Shown in pieces: positions 32,013 through 44,338 of a stretch of DNA of 64,000 nt. The stretch is taken from the NCBI GenBank assembly GCA_030998225.1, contig JAPYXD010000459.1, positions 1,674,001-1,738,000 of the forward strand. Reading direction: 5' to 3'. The DNA is from Diplolepis rosae (Eukaryota > Arthropoda > Insecta > Hymenoptera > Diplolepididae). The position numbers and the translations under genes were made by a program. Position 1 is the stretch's first letter. Every line of letters starts with the position of its first letter. The notes below the pieces were generated by a model that was not told where the DNA came from, did no database searches, and saw only the letters and a program-made list of their open reading frames with translations.

Positions 32013-32042
<30 letters not shown>
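32013..32042. repeat. (GT)n microsatellite
   Basis: About 15 uninterrupted GT units. Confidence 0.95.
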
Positions 32043-32043
<1 letters not shown>

Positions 32044-34579
32044 GCCGGGTCGCGATACAGTTACGTTTATCTGTTTGAAAGTGACTGAAATTTAAATGTT
32101 CTTAATTAGATTATCTATAAATCTGCACGGTGGAGAGATTTGATGTTTTTTTCAAAAATTTATATTTTCAAGCAGCACAAATACCCACATTTTTTTAATT
32201 TCTCTACCAGAGCGTTTAATTACTACAAATTAAAATGTGGAGGGTGCCTATGCATTGCCCATGAATTCCGTGTTAAAATAGTCAACTTTGACATTAATTA
32301 TCTCTGCATTGGTACGATTGAAAAATTTGAAATTAATTTAGCATATAAATAATTATTGTATTTAAATATCAGCTCCTTTTTTAAAAAATTCTACCAGAGA
32401 TCGATTTTTTACATACAACCTTAATATGCAAAAATTGTCCATGGATTGGGTATCTTAAACATTATATTTTCCATAGAAGTACACACGATTATCAATAAAT
32501 ATACATTTTTCACAAAATGGCGTTAGTTCAAAAAAAAATTTATTTTTCTCAAAAAATTCGACCTTAACTTGTTTAAATACAAAAAATTCATTGACCTATT
32601 CAGATTTATTTAAGATTATATTTAAGATTTATCTGATAAGCTTCGATTAAAATTTCAAGATGATTGAACAAAAATTATTTGTCTTCTGCTGCCGGCCGAT
32701 TTTGTTTCGATAAAAACGTATTTGAAGTTTCAAAGCGTATAACTACTAGCCTGGAGGTGTTTCAGAAATCGAGCTTTGAGGATCATTTAAAAAAATTTCT
32801 TATAATAAATAACACTGTTAGAAATGTTTGGAAATTTACAAAATTTTTATATTACAAAGGCAACGTAAAATTTGACGATATTTATGATGTTCTTGAGTAT
32901 AGGTATCTTAAAACTGCGTACATTGTACTCAATTTTCTGAAGTTTTTCTTAATATTACGAAACTCTACTGAATTTTCATAAAATTTATCTTAAAACTTCC
33001 AAACTGTAACTAAATTTCAATGAAATTTATCATAAAAGTACGAAACTGTAACAAAATTCTCAGTTACATGTAACTGCATAAAACTTCAGTTACCCAAAAC
33101 GTTAAATTATTCCTGTTACAAGTTCCAGAATTTCTATGTAGATACAAGTATCAGAATATTCAACACTTTGTAACTAAAAATAAAGAAATTGTTTTTTAAA
33201 TTAACTAAAAAGTAACTGAATTTTCAGAAATTCTATCTTAATTTTACGAAACTGTAACTGAATAAAACTGCAGTTACGTGTTTCGGAAAATTACGGTAGA
33301 AATTTCAAACAGTGAAGTACTATATTAGATATAATTCTAGAGATGTTTATACGTCATTTAATCCAATAAAAAAAATTTATTTTCCCAAAAATTCAAACAA
33401 GTGTAACCCCTTAACAGTCTGGTAAAAAATACATATTTTTAAAAATAATACAATATTGAAACAGGACTTATATCGACCCTTAGTGTTAATATTCAAATAT
33501 TGTTGATGTTCTTAGTTGGCTTTAGGGTCCAGAAAAATGTAACTCAAAGTTTCATATTTTCAAACGTTTCGACTCGGATTGGAGTTCTCATCAGTGAGAA
33601 TTTATTTCTAGATAAATAGGAGACAAACTTGTTTTAGCGTATTTTTCGCATACTTCCCTAAATTTTATTGAGAAACTTTGTATTTTTTCATTGTAAAAAG
33701 TTGCTGAAACTGCGAAATTGATTTATCACGTGACCAAACTGGTTGGTACATGCCCTCAAACCAGAAGAGTCAAATGTAACTATAGCAATGTTCATTTCAC
33801 GACCAAAGGGAAGTCGACATCTCGAAACTGTGCATACAACACCGGATCGTCCTGTATTAGGAAAACGATAAATCCCAATGGCAGTATGGGAAAAGAGGGA
33901 ATGAGGGGCGCAGAGGATGGTGTAACAGCAGCAACGCTCAAGTAATTTCCTACAGAAAGTACCGAGTTACTATATAGTATAGAGCTATAGAGCTATAGAG
34001 CGACATCGCCGGCTCCTCTCGGAGGGTAATAAAGCCATCTTGCAGAGGCAGTCCGCCCTCAGGAGGTGGTCGGATAGCGATCTATACTGGTGCACCCTTC
34101 TCGTCGTTGCTAGGCAACCACGCAACCCCTTCTACCAGGAACCACCACCTCCATCGCCTCCTCCGGCCCCGTGAGAGCAGAGATTGCGCCCTTATCTCGT
34201 CAGATAGGAACCCCTCCTCGTTTCCCTACTACTCCACGAACAACGTACTCATCCTGGCAACTTTCGTCCAGGATTGACAGGATCTGGAAGGGATGCATCC
34301 CTCACCCATCCTCCATTCGATCTACCGCAATAAAATTACCCTCCTACTATCCAACTCAGGCCGCATTCAAATCGAATACATATTCTGAATGTGGATTTCA
34401 GATTTTAAAAAAAGTAGCGTATATGAATCTCATTTTTTTGCTCGCGTATTAGTTACATGTAAAGTGATATGTACGTTGGAAAAAATTGTATCGGGGACAT
34501 ATCTTGTGCTATTCAATGCGGTGATGAAAGTTTCCATTCAATTACATATATACCGAATATAGCAATATTTCTTCGTTTA
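32043..34579. other. No gene; loosely repeated AT-rich DNA
   Basis: At 32950-33310, ACGAAACTGTAACTGAAT-type units recur in both orientations with CAGTTACATGTAACTG-like palindromes. At 33555-33600 the motif TTTCGACTCGGATTGGAGTT with TCATCAGTGAG matches a related stretch at 24848-24880 (TTTCGACTCTGATCAGAGTC). The 34000-34330 stretch is GC-richer with short C-rich runs, but no frame there is convincing. Confidence 0.35.
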
Positions 34580-37193
34580 CACGGATAAAAATAGTTGATG
34601 TAATTTTACTCAGTTTTCAATTAAATTTGGGACATATGGACAAGTTAGAAGTTATTTAGTATCACTGTAATTATTTGTGATTTATTAAATGTTCAAGAAT
34701 GAATCAAAGTTGAGTAAAATTCAGAAGTGTAGGGTGAAGTATGGAAGCGTGCATTAAAGATTTCTAAAAATATATATTATTACTCCAGCTATATCTATTC
34801 ATGCAGGAACGAATGAAAGTAATCTGCGCCTTGGCCACAAATAAACATTTTTTAATTTCATAAACCTGTTGAATTTTCAGCATACTGATGTTCCAAATTA
34901 TTATATTCAATAATCAAAATCAATTAAAAACATACAAAATACAATTACAGTTTATTTTAGTACTCTCTAAATCCAAAATTGTAGATTCCACTTATAAACT
35001 AGTGATTTTAAATATTCATCGTACTGCAGTTGTGTTTCGTCGTGTTTCGTCTGTTCTTCACGAAGCTTTAGTACATGCTTCGCAGTGTTAACCACTATTT
35101 CTTTTAATGATTATCCACTAGTTTATATAATTTATTTAAAAGTTTCACATATTCTAGTTATATAGATTCTGTAAGTTTAATAAATTCTTAATTCATCATT
35201 TTTTCTTAATTCATTTATAATTACTTCTTTCTTTTTCACTTAAGTTTTTGAAATTGAATTGATTTCATGAAAATTTAAACAACAAAAGTCTTGATAAGTG
35301 CATTACATAAAATTTGAAAAAACTACACAGGATTTAAATTTTACATAAATTTCTTAGGCACAATAATAATTTGGAATTTGCAATTGTAAAATCCATATTT
35401 TGAATATATACAACACAGAAAATAAAAAAAACCTTCTTTTAAATATTTTTATGTGCCTCCGGCGCGTAAACTCGTTTTTACGCTACAATTGAGAGTAGCG
35501 TAATTTTGTGTATTACGATACAGAGGAATGTAATGTAAAAATTGAACTGCGCGTGTGCCTATAACCATACAACGGAGCGTAATCTTCTTCTTATTCTTCT
35601 TCTTCTTCGTACAGCGTTGGCACCATACTGACAAAGCCTTGTACATTTGAACTGCGCATGCTCTATTACAATATGCTACTACTACACAAGATCGATAAAA
35701 TCAAAATGGCCGGAACCAGTCGCGAAATATCAAGTGCAATGGACGAGAATCATGATGAATACTAGATTAGATTCGAGTGTACGCATAAAAACTCGTATAC
35801 GCACCGAAGTCACATAAAATAGAATATGTGCCATGCACACAATTCGTGTAATTACGAGACTCGCTTAAAATGCTCGCAGGATTGATCGCGTAATAACCCT
35901 CATTATGCGCCTAGGCACATAATATACTATTACACAAGATACTTTTTGATAATAATGCAATTTTTTAATGTACATTTCAAACTTTAGTTTCATTAAACTT
36001 CATAATTAGTTATAGTAAAAATGTATGCTAAATAGTAATTAATAATTATATTATACATATCAACAATCATAATTATAATAATTAATTAATGAATTATATT
36101 TGAGTGAAAATATTGCAGAAAATTTTACATTTAACTGTAATTGTTAATAACTTTTAGAATTTTTCTCAAAATTTCCACTAAAAAGAAGTTAACAGGCGTG
36201 CTTTATTGTCTTTTTTATGTTTCTCAAATTTTCAGAAAGATACTTTCTAAATTAAAAAATTTATCTTACATGAACGAATAAAGTTTTTAATTTTGTCACG
36301 TGATCCAAATGATCCATGGCCTTAAAGAATACATTCTCATCGTAATACTCACGCTTCACGCTTCATTTTTACCTTATATCATAATGTGTGTTCTATTTGA
36401 AATTTATAAACTCGGTTACAGATGACCCACCCTGTATATGATAGCAGATACATGTGGGTAACATCCAGCAATTCTTTATCCATTCGCACATTCAAAAAAA
36501 TGTCTGAAATACCGGGATTATCGACACTGTTGGTAAAATAGTAAAAAAAAAAAGCGGTAAACTTTTCATTAATATTGGCGATAATGTTGGACACAGCAAT
36601 CGAAATATCCAAGATTTATCTTCTCAATATTCATTTTAAAAAATATTTTATAAATAATTTATGAAAAAAGTTGATATATTTTTACTTCAGTGAACTCTAG
36701 TCACGACACTGGTCCACAAGCTCTGAATAACTCTTGCAGTCACTATATAAGAAAGTTCCAAATTTTATGTCTCAAGATTGTAAGCGAGCATGTGCATGAT
36801 TCGACGAAAGCGTATCGTCTTATATATATAAGTTTTAGTTATCAGATTTATATCTGTGAAGTTGTATATATAAGTGAATTTGTAATAGAAAATATGATTG
36901 GCTGCGACTGAATGGTGTGAATGTTATTGTATGCTGCTTATGTATGTATGTATCGGATGACTAATGGCAGGCTTGAGGTAAGAATATTTTTGTTATTTAT
37001 GAGAACCATGACAACGTTTTACTCAACTCCTTACTATTTCCTATGTAACGCTTATTGTTATTCAATTTGAGTGAATCAGGTATTTGTCAAATTCATTTTA
37101 CCCAACTAGGATTTAATAGATGTTCAAATGCCCTTATGTCCCAAGCTTAATCGACAGAGTTGAGTAAAATTACTTCAACTATTTTTCTCCGTG
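34580..37193. repeat. Inverted-end pair of a CACGGA-type MITE, 2.6 kb apart
   Basis: The left end CACGGATAAAAATAGTTGAT is followed by GTAATTTTACTCA. The right end, inverted, is CACGGAGAAAAATAGTTGAA followed by GTAATTTTACTCA and GGGACATA. The span is long because unrelated sequence, including one copy of the 36100-36620 repeat, lies between. It could instead be two solitary ends. Confidence 0.45.
36100..36620 (+). repeat. Inverted repeat copy 1, with Tc1/mariner-type end
   Basis: Reverse complement of 38975-39600. The shared segment runs through AAGAAGTTAACAG, the terminus AAACTCGGTTACAGATGACC followed by CACCCTGTA, then ATGTGGGTAACATCCAGCA and GGACACAGCAATCGAAATAT. The CAGGGTGGGTCATCTG end resembles that of the mariner relative at 4312, but the repeat extends on both sides of it. 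So the whole block, element end plus flank, was duplicated. Confidence 0.7.
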
Positions 37194-38142
37194 TGCTTTT
37201 ACTTTTTTATAATGACAATTTTTTTTATTATATAATGGTTACTTATTTCAGCCTAAACTGGATTTTAAAACAGAGTTGAAACTCAACTAAAAACTAATCT
37301 ATTGTTATCAAGATAAATTCAAAATTAAGTCAGGTAATTTTATCCGAAATCATATTAACTACGCTGTAAAAAATAGTTGGACCAACTACTTTAAACTGTA
37401 AGACATTTCACTGACAATTTATCGATTTACACAAATACATATCATCTTTTGATTGATATTACTACACACTTATTATTATTCTAAGAACCCGGATAGTCAT
37501 GCCATTAAAAAAAAATTGCGCCATAACCAATAAATTAGCAGTGGTATATTTTACAAACAGAAACAGCCACATCAACTAACTATTTTTATTAGAGTAGGTT
37601 AAGGTAGATCTCTTAAAAAATGGATTTCTCTAAATGTTTTCGGATTTGAAGTATCATGCAGTAGAAAATTCAACAAATGCAGGGTTATTTTTCTCAACTG
37701 TGCAATGAGTTTTCTCTAATATGTTTTATAAAAGTAGTATGTTATACTTTAGGATATTGAGAATAATATACATTTTTGCAAAATATGGTTTGTGGTACTA
37801 AAGGCAATAGCCGGGTAACCGCATATGTGGGTTGCAATAGCAATTTGTTTCATAGTAATCAGAACATTAGGTTATAGTCGAAAAAAACATGATTTTGGCC
37901 CCTAAAAAGTACGAGATTCCATGAAAATAGGGGACCAATCTATTTTTCACCTTATGTTTTAACAAGTCAGATTAGCATCTCCTATGTACACTATTTGCAC
38001 TATTCACGCTATACACATTATACACATTATTTACGCTATATACACTTTTCACGCTATGCACACTATACACAATATTTACACTAGATACACTCTAAGAATT
38101 TTATTTCACGCCTTGAACGTGAAGTGTGCCATTTTCATTTAA
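37194..38142. other. No gene; minisatellite and AT-rich DNA
   Basis: A degenerate tandem array of about 10-12-bp units (CACTATTCACGCTATACAC, TATACACATTATTTACGC and so on) occupies about 37987-38092. A further possible MITE pair lies at about 37371 (CGCTGTAAAAAATAGTTGG) and about 37575-37592 (AACTAACTATTTTTATTAG). Confidence 0.5.
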
Positions 38143-38874
38143 GGGGGGAAGCACCTTTAGACACTTCAAAAAATCGATTTTTTTTTATTGTTTTAATCGA
38201 TAGATATATCGCCTAAGAATATCATTTCAAAGTTTCAAAAGCTAATTCTCAAAATTGTGGAAGAGATGCTGATTGAACATCTCCCTTTAGTAAGTTCTTT
38301 TTCTCTTGACCACAAACTTTAAACGGCCTTTTCTCGAAACCATGTTTTTTTAAATTGCGTAAGTGATAATAAAAAAGACTAGTGAATCGATTTTCATTAT
38401 CTAACATTCATTTTGAAGAGCATAAAAAACTGCTCTATATAGACTAAAGATTAAAAAAGCAAATTATTTTGGGACCATTTTTGACTGGAAGTACAACGAA
38501 ATTTTTCGTCAAAATCGCAATTTTTTTTTTTTTTGAGCCTGTTTTGAAGGATTAATTTTCGAATTTCGCAAATATTTTAGTCTATCTACTAAAAAAAAAC
38601 CTCTCGAGTAAGAAAATGTTTGATTTGTTGATTTCAGATGAAAATTGCAGCCAGCATCGCTTACGCAATTTACGACGTCAGCGAAGACATGGTTTTCAAG
38701 ATCCTTGAAAAATTTGTTAATTTTCAACTTTCACTTTTGGAGAATATGTTTTTTTTCAACCTCAAACATCGCCGAAAATAAATATAATACTGCTTTAAAA
38801 AGAACTGTCTTCATTTCCCTACAAATCAGTTACAAAGAGACCTTTTTATTCGGCCTCTAAAGGTAATTCCCCCC
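38143..38874. mobile_element. TTAA-flanked (piggyBac-type) MITE, 732 bp
   Basis: TTAA is at 38139-38142 and 38875-38878. The termini GGGGGGAAGCACCTTTAGA and (inverted) GGGGGGAATTACCTTTAGAG are imperfect inverted repeats. No coding sequence is convincing inside. Confidence 0.75.
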
Positions 38875-38974
38875 TTAATATTTCTAAAAAGCACGAAATG
38901 GACTTTTTAAACTGGTATAAACCAGTAAACAAAATCTTCGAATTATCTTCTATCATCTCAGGTATAAGTCCAGC

Positions 38975-39600
38975 ATGTTTTAGAAGATAAATCTTGGATA
39001 TTTCGATTGCTGTGTCCAACACGCTTCATAGTTTAGAGAGACATACTGTATTATAAATAAAATTATAAATCCCTAACCTATAACCGAATGGCTAAATCTC
39101 CCAAACCATTCCTATCAGTGTAAAGTTCAAAGCGTAAAAGAAACACTAACGTGTCCAAAATGCAGGTTCATTCTCGCCAATATTAATGAAAAGTTTATCG
39201 CTGTTTTTTTTACTATTTTACCAACAGTGTCGATAATCGCGGTATTTGAGACATTTTTTTGAATGTGCGAATGGATGCAGAACTGCTGGATGTTACCCAC
39301 ATGTAACTGCTATCATATACAGAGTGGGTCATCTGTAACCGAGTTTACAAATTTCAAATAAAACATACATTATGATATAAGGTAAAAATGAAGCGTGAAG
39401 CGCGAGTATATTACGATGAGAATTTTTTAATTTAGAAAGTATCTTTCTGAAAATTTGAGAAACGTAAAAAAGACAATAAAGCACATCTGTTAACTTCTTT
39501 TTAGTGAAAATTTTGAAAAAACTTCTAAAACTTATCAACAATTACAGTTAACTGTAAAATTTCTGCAATATTTTCACTCAAACGGAGTTGACAGAAGTTC
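38975..39600 (-). repeat. Inverted repeat copy 2, with a small insertion
   Basis: Mirror of 36100-36620. An extra about 130-bp stretch (39030-39165) interrupts it. That stretch contains a block (TATAACCGAATGGCTAAATC with CCATTCCTATCAGTG) that recurs at 47285-47335, so it is itself a repeat. Confidence 0.65.
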
Positions 39601-40823
39601 TCTATCGTTTTCTGTCGTATTTTCCAAATTTTCAGGGAAATATTTTGTAAAAAAAAAAAATTGAAGAAAGTTTGTGGAAATTAGTGTTCCAACAATTTTA
39701 GGAAAAATTGCCAAGAAATTGTATGCAGAGTAACTTGTAGTTTCGATAAGGTCTTTTTAGTTTGAACTATAAATTTGTCGGAAGTTTAGGGAGAAAAGGT
39801 CTATGTATTAAATTCATTTGACGTTAAAAGATTCGTGATACGCGAATCTCTTGAAGCATTATTTAATGTAAACGTAGTTTAATTGGATAGCGATCAACTC
39901 AGGCTGTTTCCCGTTTTATCCCGTGATTAGGAAAACGTGAGGCGCAAGCGCACCTCGTGAGGGAGATTCTCTAGTGGTCGCCTTTGTTCATAATCCTATC
40001 GATTTGTGTAATCTGTTCTTGGTGCCTGCGTAGAAGAAGCTGTGGTGCCAAGGGATGAAGGGGCAAAGAGGAGGATTCATGGGGTAGCAAAGAGGGTCTT
40101 CAGGAAAGAAAAGTAGGAGTGCAAGGGGCTCTCTCCTCGACCAGTGACGTCACTGGGCCATACATCAAACCGTTATCAGTTCGCCGGCTTTCTCTTCCTT
40201 TTCCTGGGGGAAAAGAGAGAGATAGGTCATACGGAAGTTCCTTCAGGACAGAGGGAGACATCCCCGTCCGAAGAAGGTTAGGAAGGATTCTTTAACCTCC
40301 GCGTAAATTGGATTGCGCGCCTGAGATTTTGATTTATGCGTTCATGAAAAATCCGGGAGTAACCCCCTCTTTCATCTTCCTCTTCGTAAAAGGAAGACGA
40401 AAGTACGTTGAGGTGGTAGACGGCCATTTTGCCGTTTTCAAAGATAAATCTAATTCTTGGAATTTAACCCTTTGTTCGCATCGAGATGAGTGTGACAATA
40501 TGAATGATGATTTAAAATTTTTATCACACACAGAGAGCATAATCTCTATATATAGTTGTTAATCGCGATAAATATCCCCTTTTCATTTTCTTCCATTCTT
40601 GATGACAATTATATTAATGATGAAAAGAATGTAAGAAGGGATCTCTTATCAACTTGCTATCCCTATTTACTTTCTAGGTTTACTCTCGTATTTTTAGTTT
40701 GGCTATTAGTTTGTATTGGATTAAAAATTTTTTTAAATCTCAATATAAGTATATATACTAGCGTTAGTTAATTTCATTTCCAGCAGATAGATCTTTTTTC
40801 AAAATACCAGGATATAGTATATA
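39601..40823. other. GC-richer unassigned stretch (about 39900-40530)
   Basis: The base composition changes sharply to a balanced one with GAGG/CCTC-rich runs and a CAGTGACGTCACTGGG palindrome at about 40142-40157 that contains a CRE-like TGACGTCA. Frames on both strands at 40308-40562 are short and unrecognised. It could be a promoter with a 5' non-coding exon. There is no direct support for transcription. Confidence 0.25.
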
Positions 40824-41400
40824 CAGGTTGCGCCATTTAGACCTTCGGTATTTCAACATTGAATAACTATGACACTTTTCAGCCGATTTTGGCAAATGAG
40901 CAAGATTTGTTTAGGATATACTTTACCATTTATTTCAAATGAGTTTTAGAACACAACGTCGATTAAGTGACCACCTCCATTCGATACACAAAAAGCAGCT
41001 CTTTTTCGCGCATTCTGCATAACATTGGCCAGCATTTCGGGCGTTATAGCAGCTATTTCGGCTCGTATGTTACATTTAAGTTCGTCAATTGTCTATGGCT
41101 TGCTGGCATAAGCTTTGCTTTTTAAATAACCCCAAAGAAAAAAAGTGAGGTACAGTTAAATCCGGAGAACGAGGAGGCCACTCCAAATCGCGATACGATA
41201 AGCACGTACAGTTTTCACAATTGAACGATTGTTTTCAATGTAAAACGCTACGATTTCAGCGCGTTCTTTTGGTGTGTATTGACTCATGGTTAAAATGGTA
41301 CTGAATGACGTTTCAGAATTGTGCTCATTTGTCAAAATCGGCTGAAAAACAACAGAGTTATTCAATGTTGAAATACCGAAGGTCTAGATGGCGCACCCTG
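40824..41400 (-). mobile_element. Deleted mariner/IS630-type element, 577 bp
   Basis: The termini CAGGTTGCGCCATTTAGACC and (inverted) CAGGGTGCGCCATCTAGACC continue as inverted repeats through CTTCGGTATTTCAACATTGA. TA flanks at 40822-40823 and 41401-41402. The minus strand keeps the transposase N-terminus, MSQYTPKERAEIVAFYIENN from 41286. It also keeps, in fragments to about 40950, a tail with CDLTVPHFF and an EIAAITPEMLANVMQN-like segment. The catalytic middle is deleted. Confidence 0.85.
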
Positions 41401-41479
41401 TATGACCTGAAATAGAATTGATTAATAAATTATTAAACATCATTTTTATTACATTCTCTCATGTGAAAAATGACTTTCG

Positions 41480-41680
41480 AAATTTTCATCAAATCATTAA
41501 GTTTTGAGAACCCTTGAGTCAGATAAAACGGTTTTTACAAAAGTGTCTGTCTGTCTGTCGTCTACCTGTGGAGACAATAACTCTCGATTGAATTGAGCTT
41601 TGGCACATTTTATCGGAGCCGAAAAAGTAAGGACAAGTTTGTTAACCAGCCACATCCGAGCAAAATTGTGAAAAAAAGTG
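41480..41680 (-). repeat. Dispersed repeat with GTCT run and CTCTCGATTGAATTG motif
   Basis: It pairs, in inverted orientation, with 55745-56000. Both contain TTCGAAAGTCATTTTTCAC or its complement, a TCTGTCTGTC run, AACTCTCGATTGAATTG, AAATGTGCCAAAGC or its complement, and GAACTTGTCCTTACT or its complement. A shorter piece is at 31392. Unknown family. Confidence 0.6.
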
Positions 41681-43874
41681 CATTTTTTGTATTTTCATAT
41701 CCTTGAAATTTTTTTCAATTATACCTAAATTAAGAAACAACAGCATGTTAAAACTCGAAAAAAGTCAATATTAAAATTCCATTTTTTATTTGGGCAATCG
41801 CGATTTCCTAGATGGAGACAACGGGTGATTTAGGAAGATGAAAAGCCATCTTCCTGTCCCTCGGCGCTTGCCTTATCTGTCTCAAAGAGATTGTCTTTCT
41901 TTTTATTTGTCCAAAATAAAATAACATACAAATATCTTCTACATTTTCAAGATATTCTGGTTTTGTTTAGAAAAATTAGTTTCAAATTCATAGAAATTAT
42001 AACCTTTTCGAAAGATGTAATGTATACTGAGGAAACTGTTTTATTGATTATAAGTCAAAAAAAAGATTTTTATCAATCAATAAACAATTTTTTTCATTGC
42101 ACTGACTAAGATATTTATTGTATTATTTTAAAAATCTAAATCTCAAAATATTTATCTAATTTAAATACATAATCTGAATTTACATAAAAATCCGATTAAA
42201 GCCACACAAAATGCGCTTTGGTTGAAGATATGTAAAATGGTTGCTACACCCAAATTAGATCTTAGCATATGGAAGAGATAGTAGAAGGACAAAAATAATG
42301 CGTGGGCAAGCAGGAACGAGTTCAGCATTCTTAGTTTCGCTGCACAGTTGAAAAGAACTCGTTAAAACCCAAAATCATTGCCCATTCCCATTTCATTTCT
42401 CACATATCACCTTATAAACATTACACATGTCCGAAATTGTCGAACACGTCGATAAAAATCTTATCTGACTTTGTAACAAATATATATAACTTGTTGTGAG
42501 GTCACCACAATTCATCGAATTAAGAAATGCACTCAGCGATTTATAATGTAAAGTCGATTTTTCACTTCTTTTGCTGTAAAATGTTTCTTTTACAAATAGT
42601 ATTGATTGTAGTGAATGGAAAAAGTAGAAAAATTCTATTCGTTTATATCTATTCAATTTTTTGCATTGATAAAATTATTTTATTAAATAAAGTAAACAAC
42701 GCCCTTGATTGAATTATTTGAAACGAATATGAGGCTCAAATCTAATATATACTGTTTCAATTAGTATTAAGAGTTTAGTATACGGAATATAAACTATTTC
42801 ACTGCATAAAAAGATGAGTATAAATGTATAAAAAAACAAATTTCAAAATTACTTTTAAAATATTTAGAGTAGCGATACAAAATTTAAAAAATACAATTAA
42901 ATGTTTTTTTCACTCTTTTAGTTTAAGACTTCAAATTTTTAATTATATTTCTATATTAATAACATTATTTTGAAATGGGTTATCGAGCGAATATTTTTGT
43001 GAATCATACGATGTCCCGGCCTTCTAAAGGAAATCCGAGCCTGGGGGAATCAATTTACGAGCACCAATTTCACATCTGTTTATTATATTTATGATTTTAT
43101 TTTATTTATTTTTTTAGGGTAAAGAGGACCCGGAAATTTAAGTAATAAACATATTTGTCCTTATATGTACACTTATGCATGGAGTAAATCAGGAAGTTTA
43201 TTGTTTTAGAATGTTCGAATCGACTTTCTTCGAATTATATGAGCATTATTCATTTATAAAATTCTTCAGTCATTATTTGTCATTTCAGTTTATAAATTTG
43301 TAGTTAAGAACAGGTTACCGAGCGGTTTCGACACTCTGGCTATGTTTTGATTTCCTATTTTCGAACCTAAGCAACTAAAATTTGGAAATTCCACACTGTA
43401 AAAAAAATCGTAATTTACCAATACATAGGTAATGAAATTTTTCAATAATAATTGAAAAAATAATCTCTTTTCGAATTATTTCAATAATTTACAAGAAATA
43501 TTGGAATCCTTATTGGATTTTTTTTTCAGTATTGAAATTTTTCAAGTGTAGTCTAAGAATTTTTCAGTCAGACACGCAATATTCGGCATGTCATTGAATA
43601 TTTCCAACATGATTTTATATAAAAATTTCAAAACATATATTGGTTAATTATTTCGAATACATTATTGGAAGTTTCCAAGAAAACTTTTTAGAATGCACTG
43701 CACGGAAAAACTTTTCAGAATTAAAAGCGTTACATTCAGGAAAAATTATTGAAAATTCCGCATATTATTCTGAAAAGTTCTGTAAATTTCTTTGTGGATG
43801 GACAGACATTTATGAAATTTTATATAAGAAAGGCGATTTGCATGCAACATCATAAATTGCAAAAATAATTCATA
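41681..43874. other. No gene recognised
   Basis: AT-rich, with only short frames. A possible MITE end, CACTGTAAAAAAAATCGTAA, is at 43393. Confidence 0.4.
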
Positions 43875-44336
43875 CACGGAGAAAAATGGATATTCAACTA
43901 TGTGGCAAGCATCTTATATATTCAATTTTAATGTCTAGATATTGAACTGTAATATCTGAATATTCAGCTTCACTACTCTCTAAATCTGAATCAGTCAAAT
44001 TTTCACTGATTGTATCAGTGATTTGCCTTTTCACTGATTCATCAGTGAAAAAATATTTTTCACTGTTAAATCAGTTAATTTTCACTGAAATAATCAGTGA
44101 AATTTGACTGATTTACAGTAACCTCTTTTTATCTATTTGAATCAGTCAAATTTCACTGATAATCAGTAGATTTTGACTGATTCAAATTTAGAGAGTATCC
44201 TAAATATTGAAGTAGGTTGATATGAATATATCTGATATTAAAGCTGAATATATAGATATTTCAATTGAATATATGAGATGCTTGTAACATAGTTGAATAT
44301 CTAGATATTGATCCTGAATATCCATTTTTCTCCGTG
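43875..44336. mobile_element. TA-flanked MITE, 462 bp, CACGGAGAAAAATGG ends
   Basis: The termini CACGGAGAAAAATGGATATT are the same at both ends (inverted), with TA at 43873-43874 and 44337-44338. The body is a near-palindrome of TATTCAAT/ATTGAATA motifs. It is interrupted by another MITE at 43975-44196. Confidence 0.8.
43975..44196. mobile_element. ATCTGAATCAGT-family MITE nested in the previous MITE
   Basis: The ends are ACTCTCTAAATCTGAATCAG and (inverted) ACTCTCTAAATTTGAATCAG. Length is 222 bp. The body matches the MITE found in both hAT arms (TCACTGATTGTATCAGTGAT, TTTGCCTTTTCACTGATTCA). Confidence 0.8.
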
Positions 44337-44338
44337 TA

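Noticed and set aside
33555..33600. TTTCGACTCGGATTGGAGTT block, similar to 24848-24880
   Set aside because: Short and without borders. It may be a dispersed repeat but is too small to call as an element.
40308..40562. 84-codon frame on the + strand and its antisense partner
   Set aside because: Both start at non-ATG codons and show no motif. The region was kept only as a compositional island.
42960..43340. tRNA-like look of GGTTACCGAGCGGTTTCGAC and nearby GGGTTATCGAGCG
   Set aside because: No acceptor, D or T stem pairing could be built around them.
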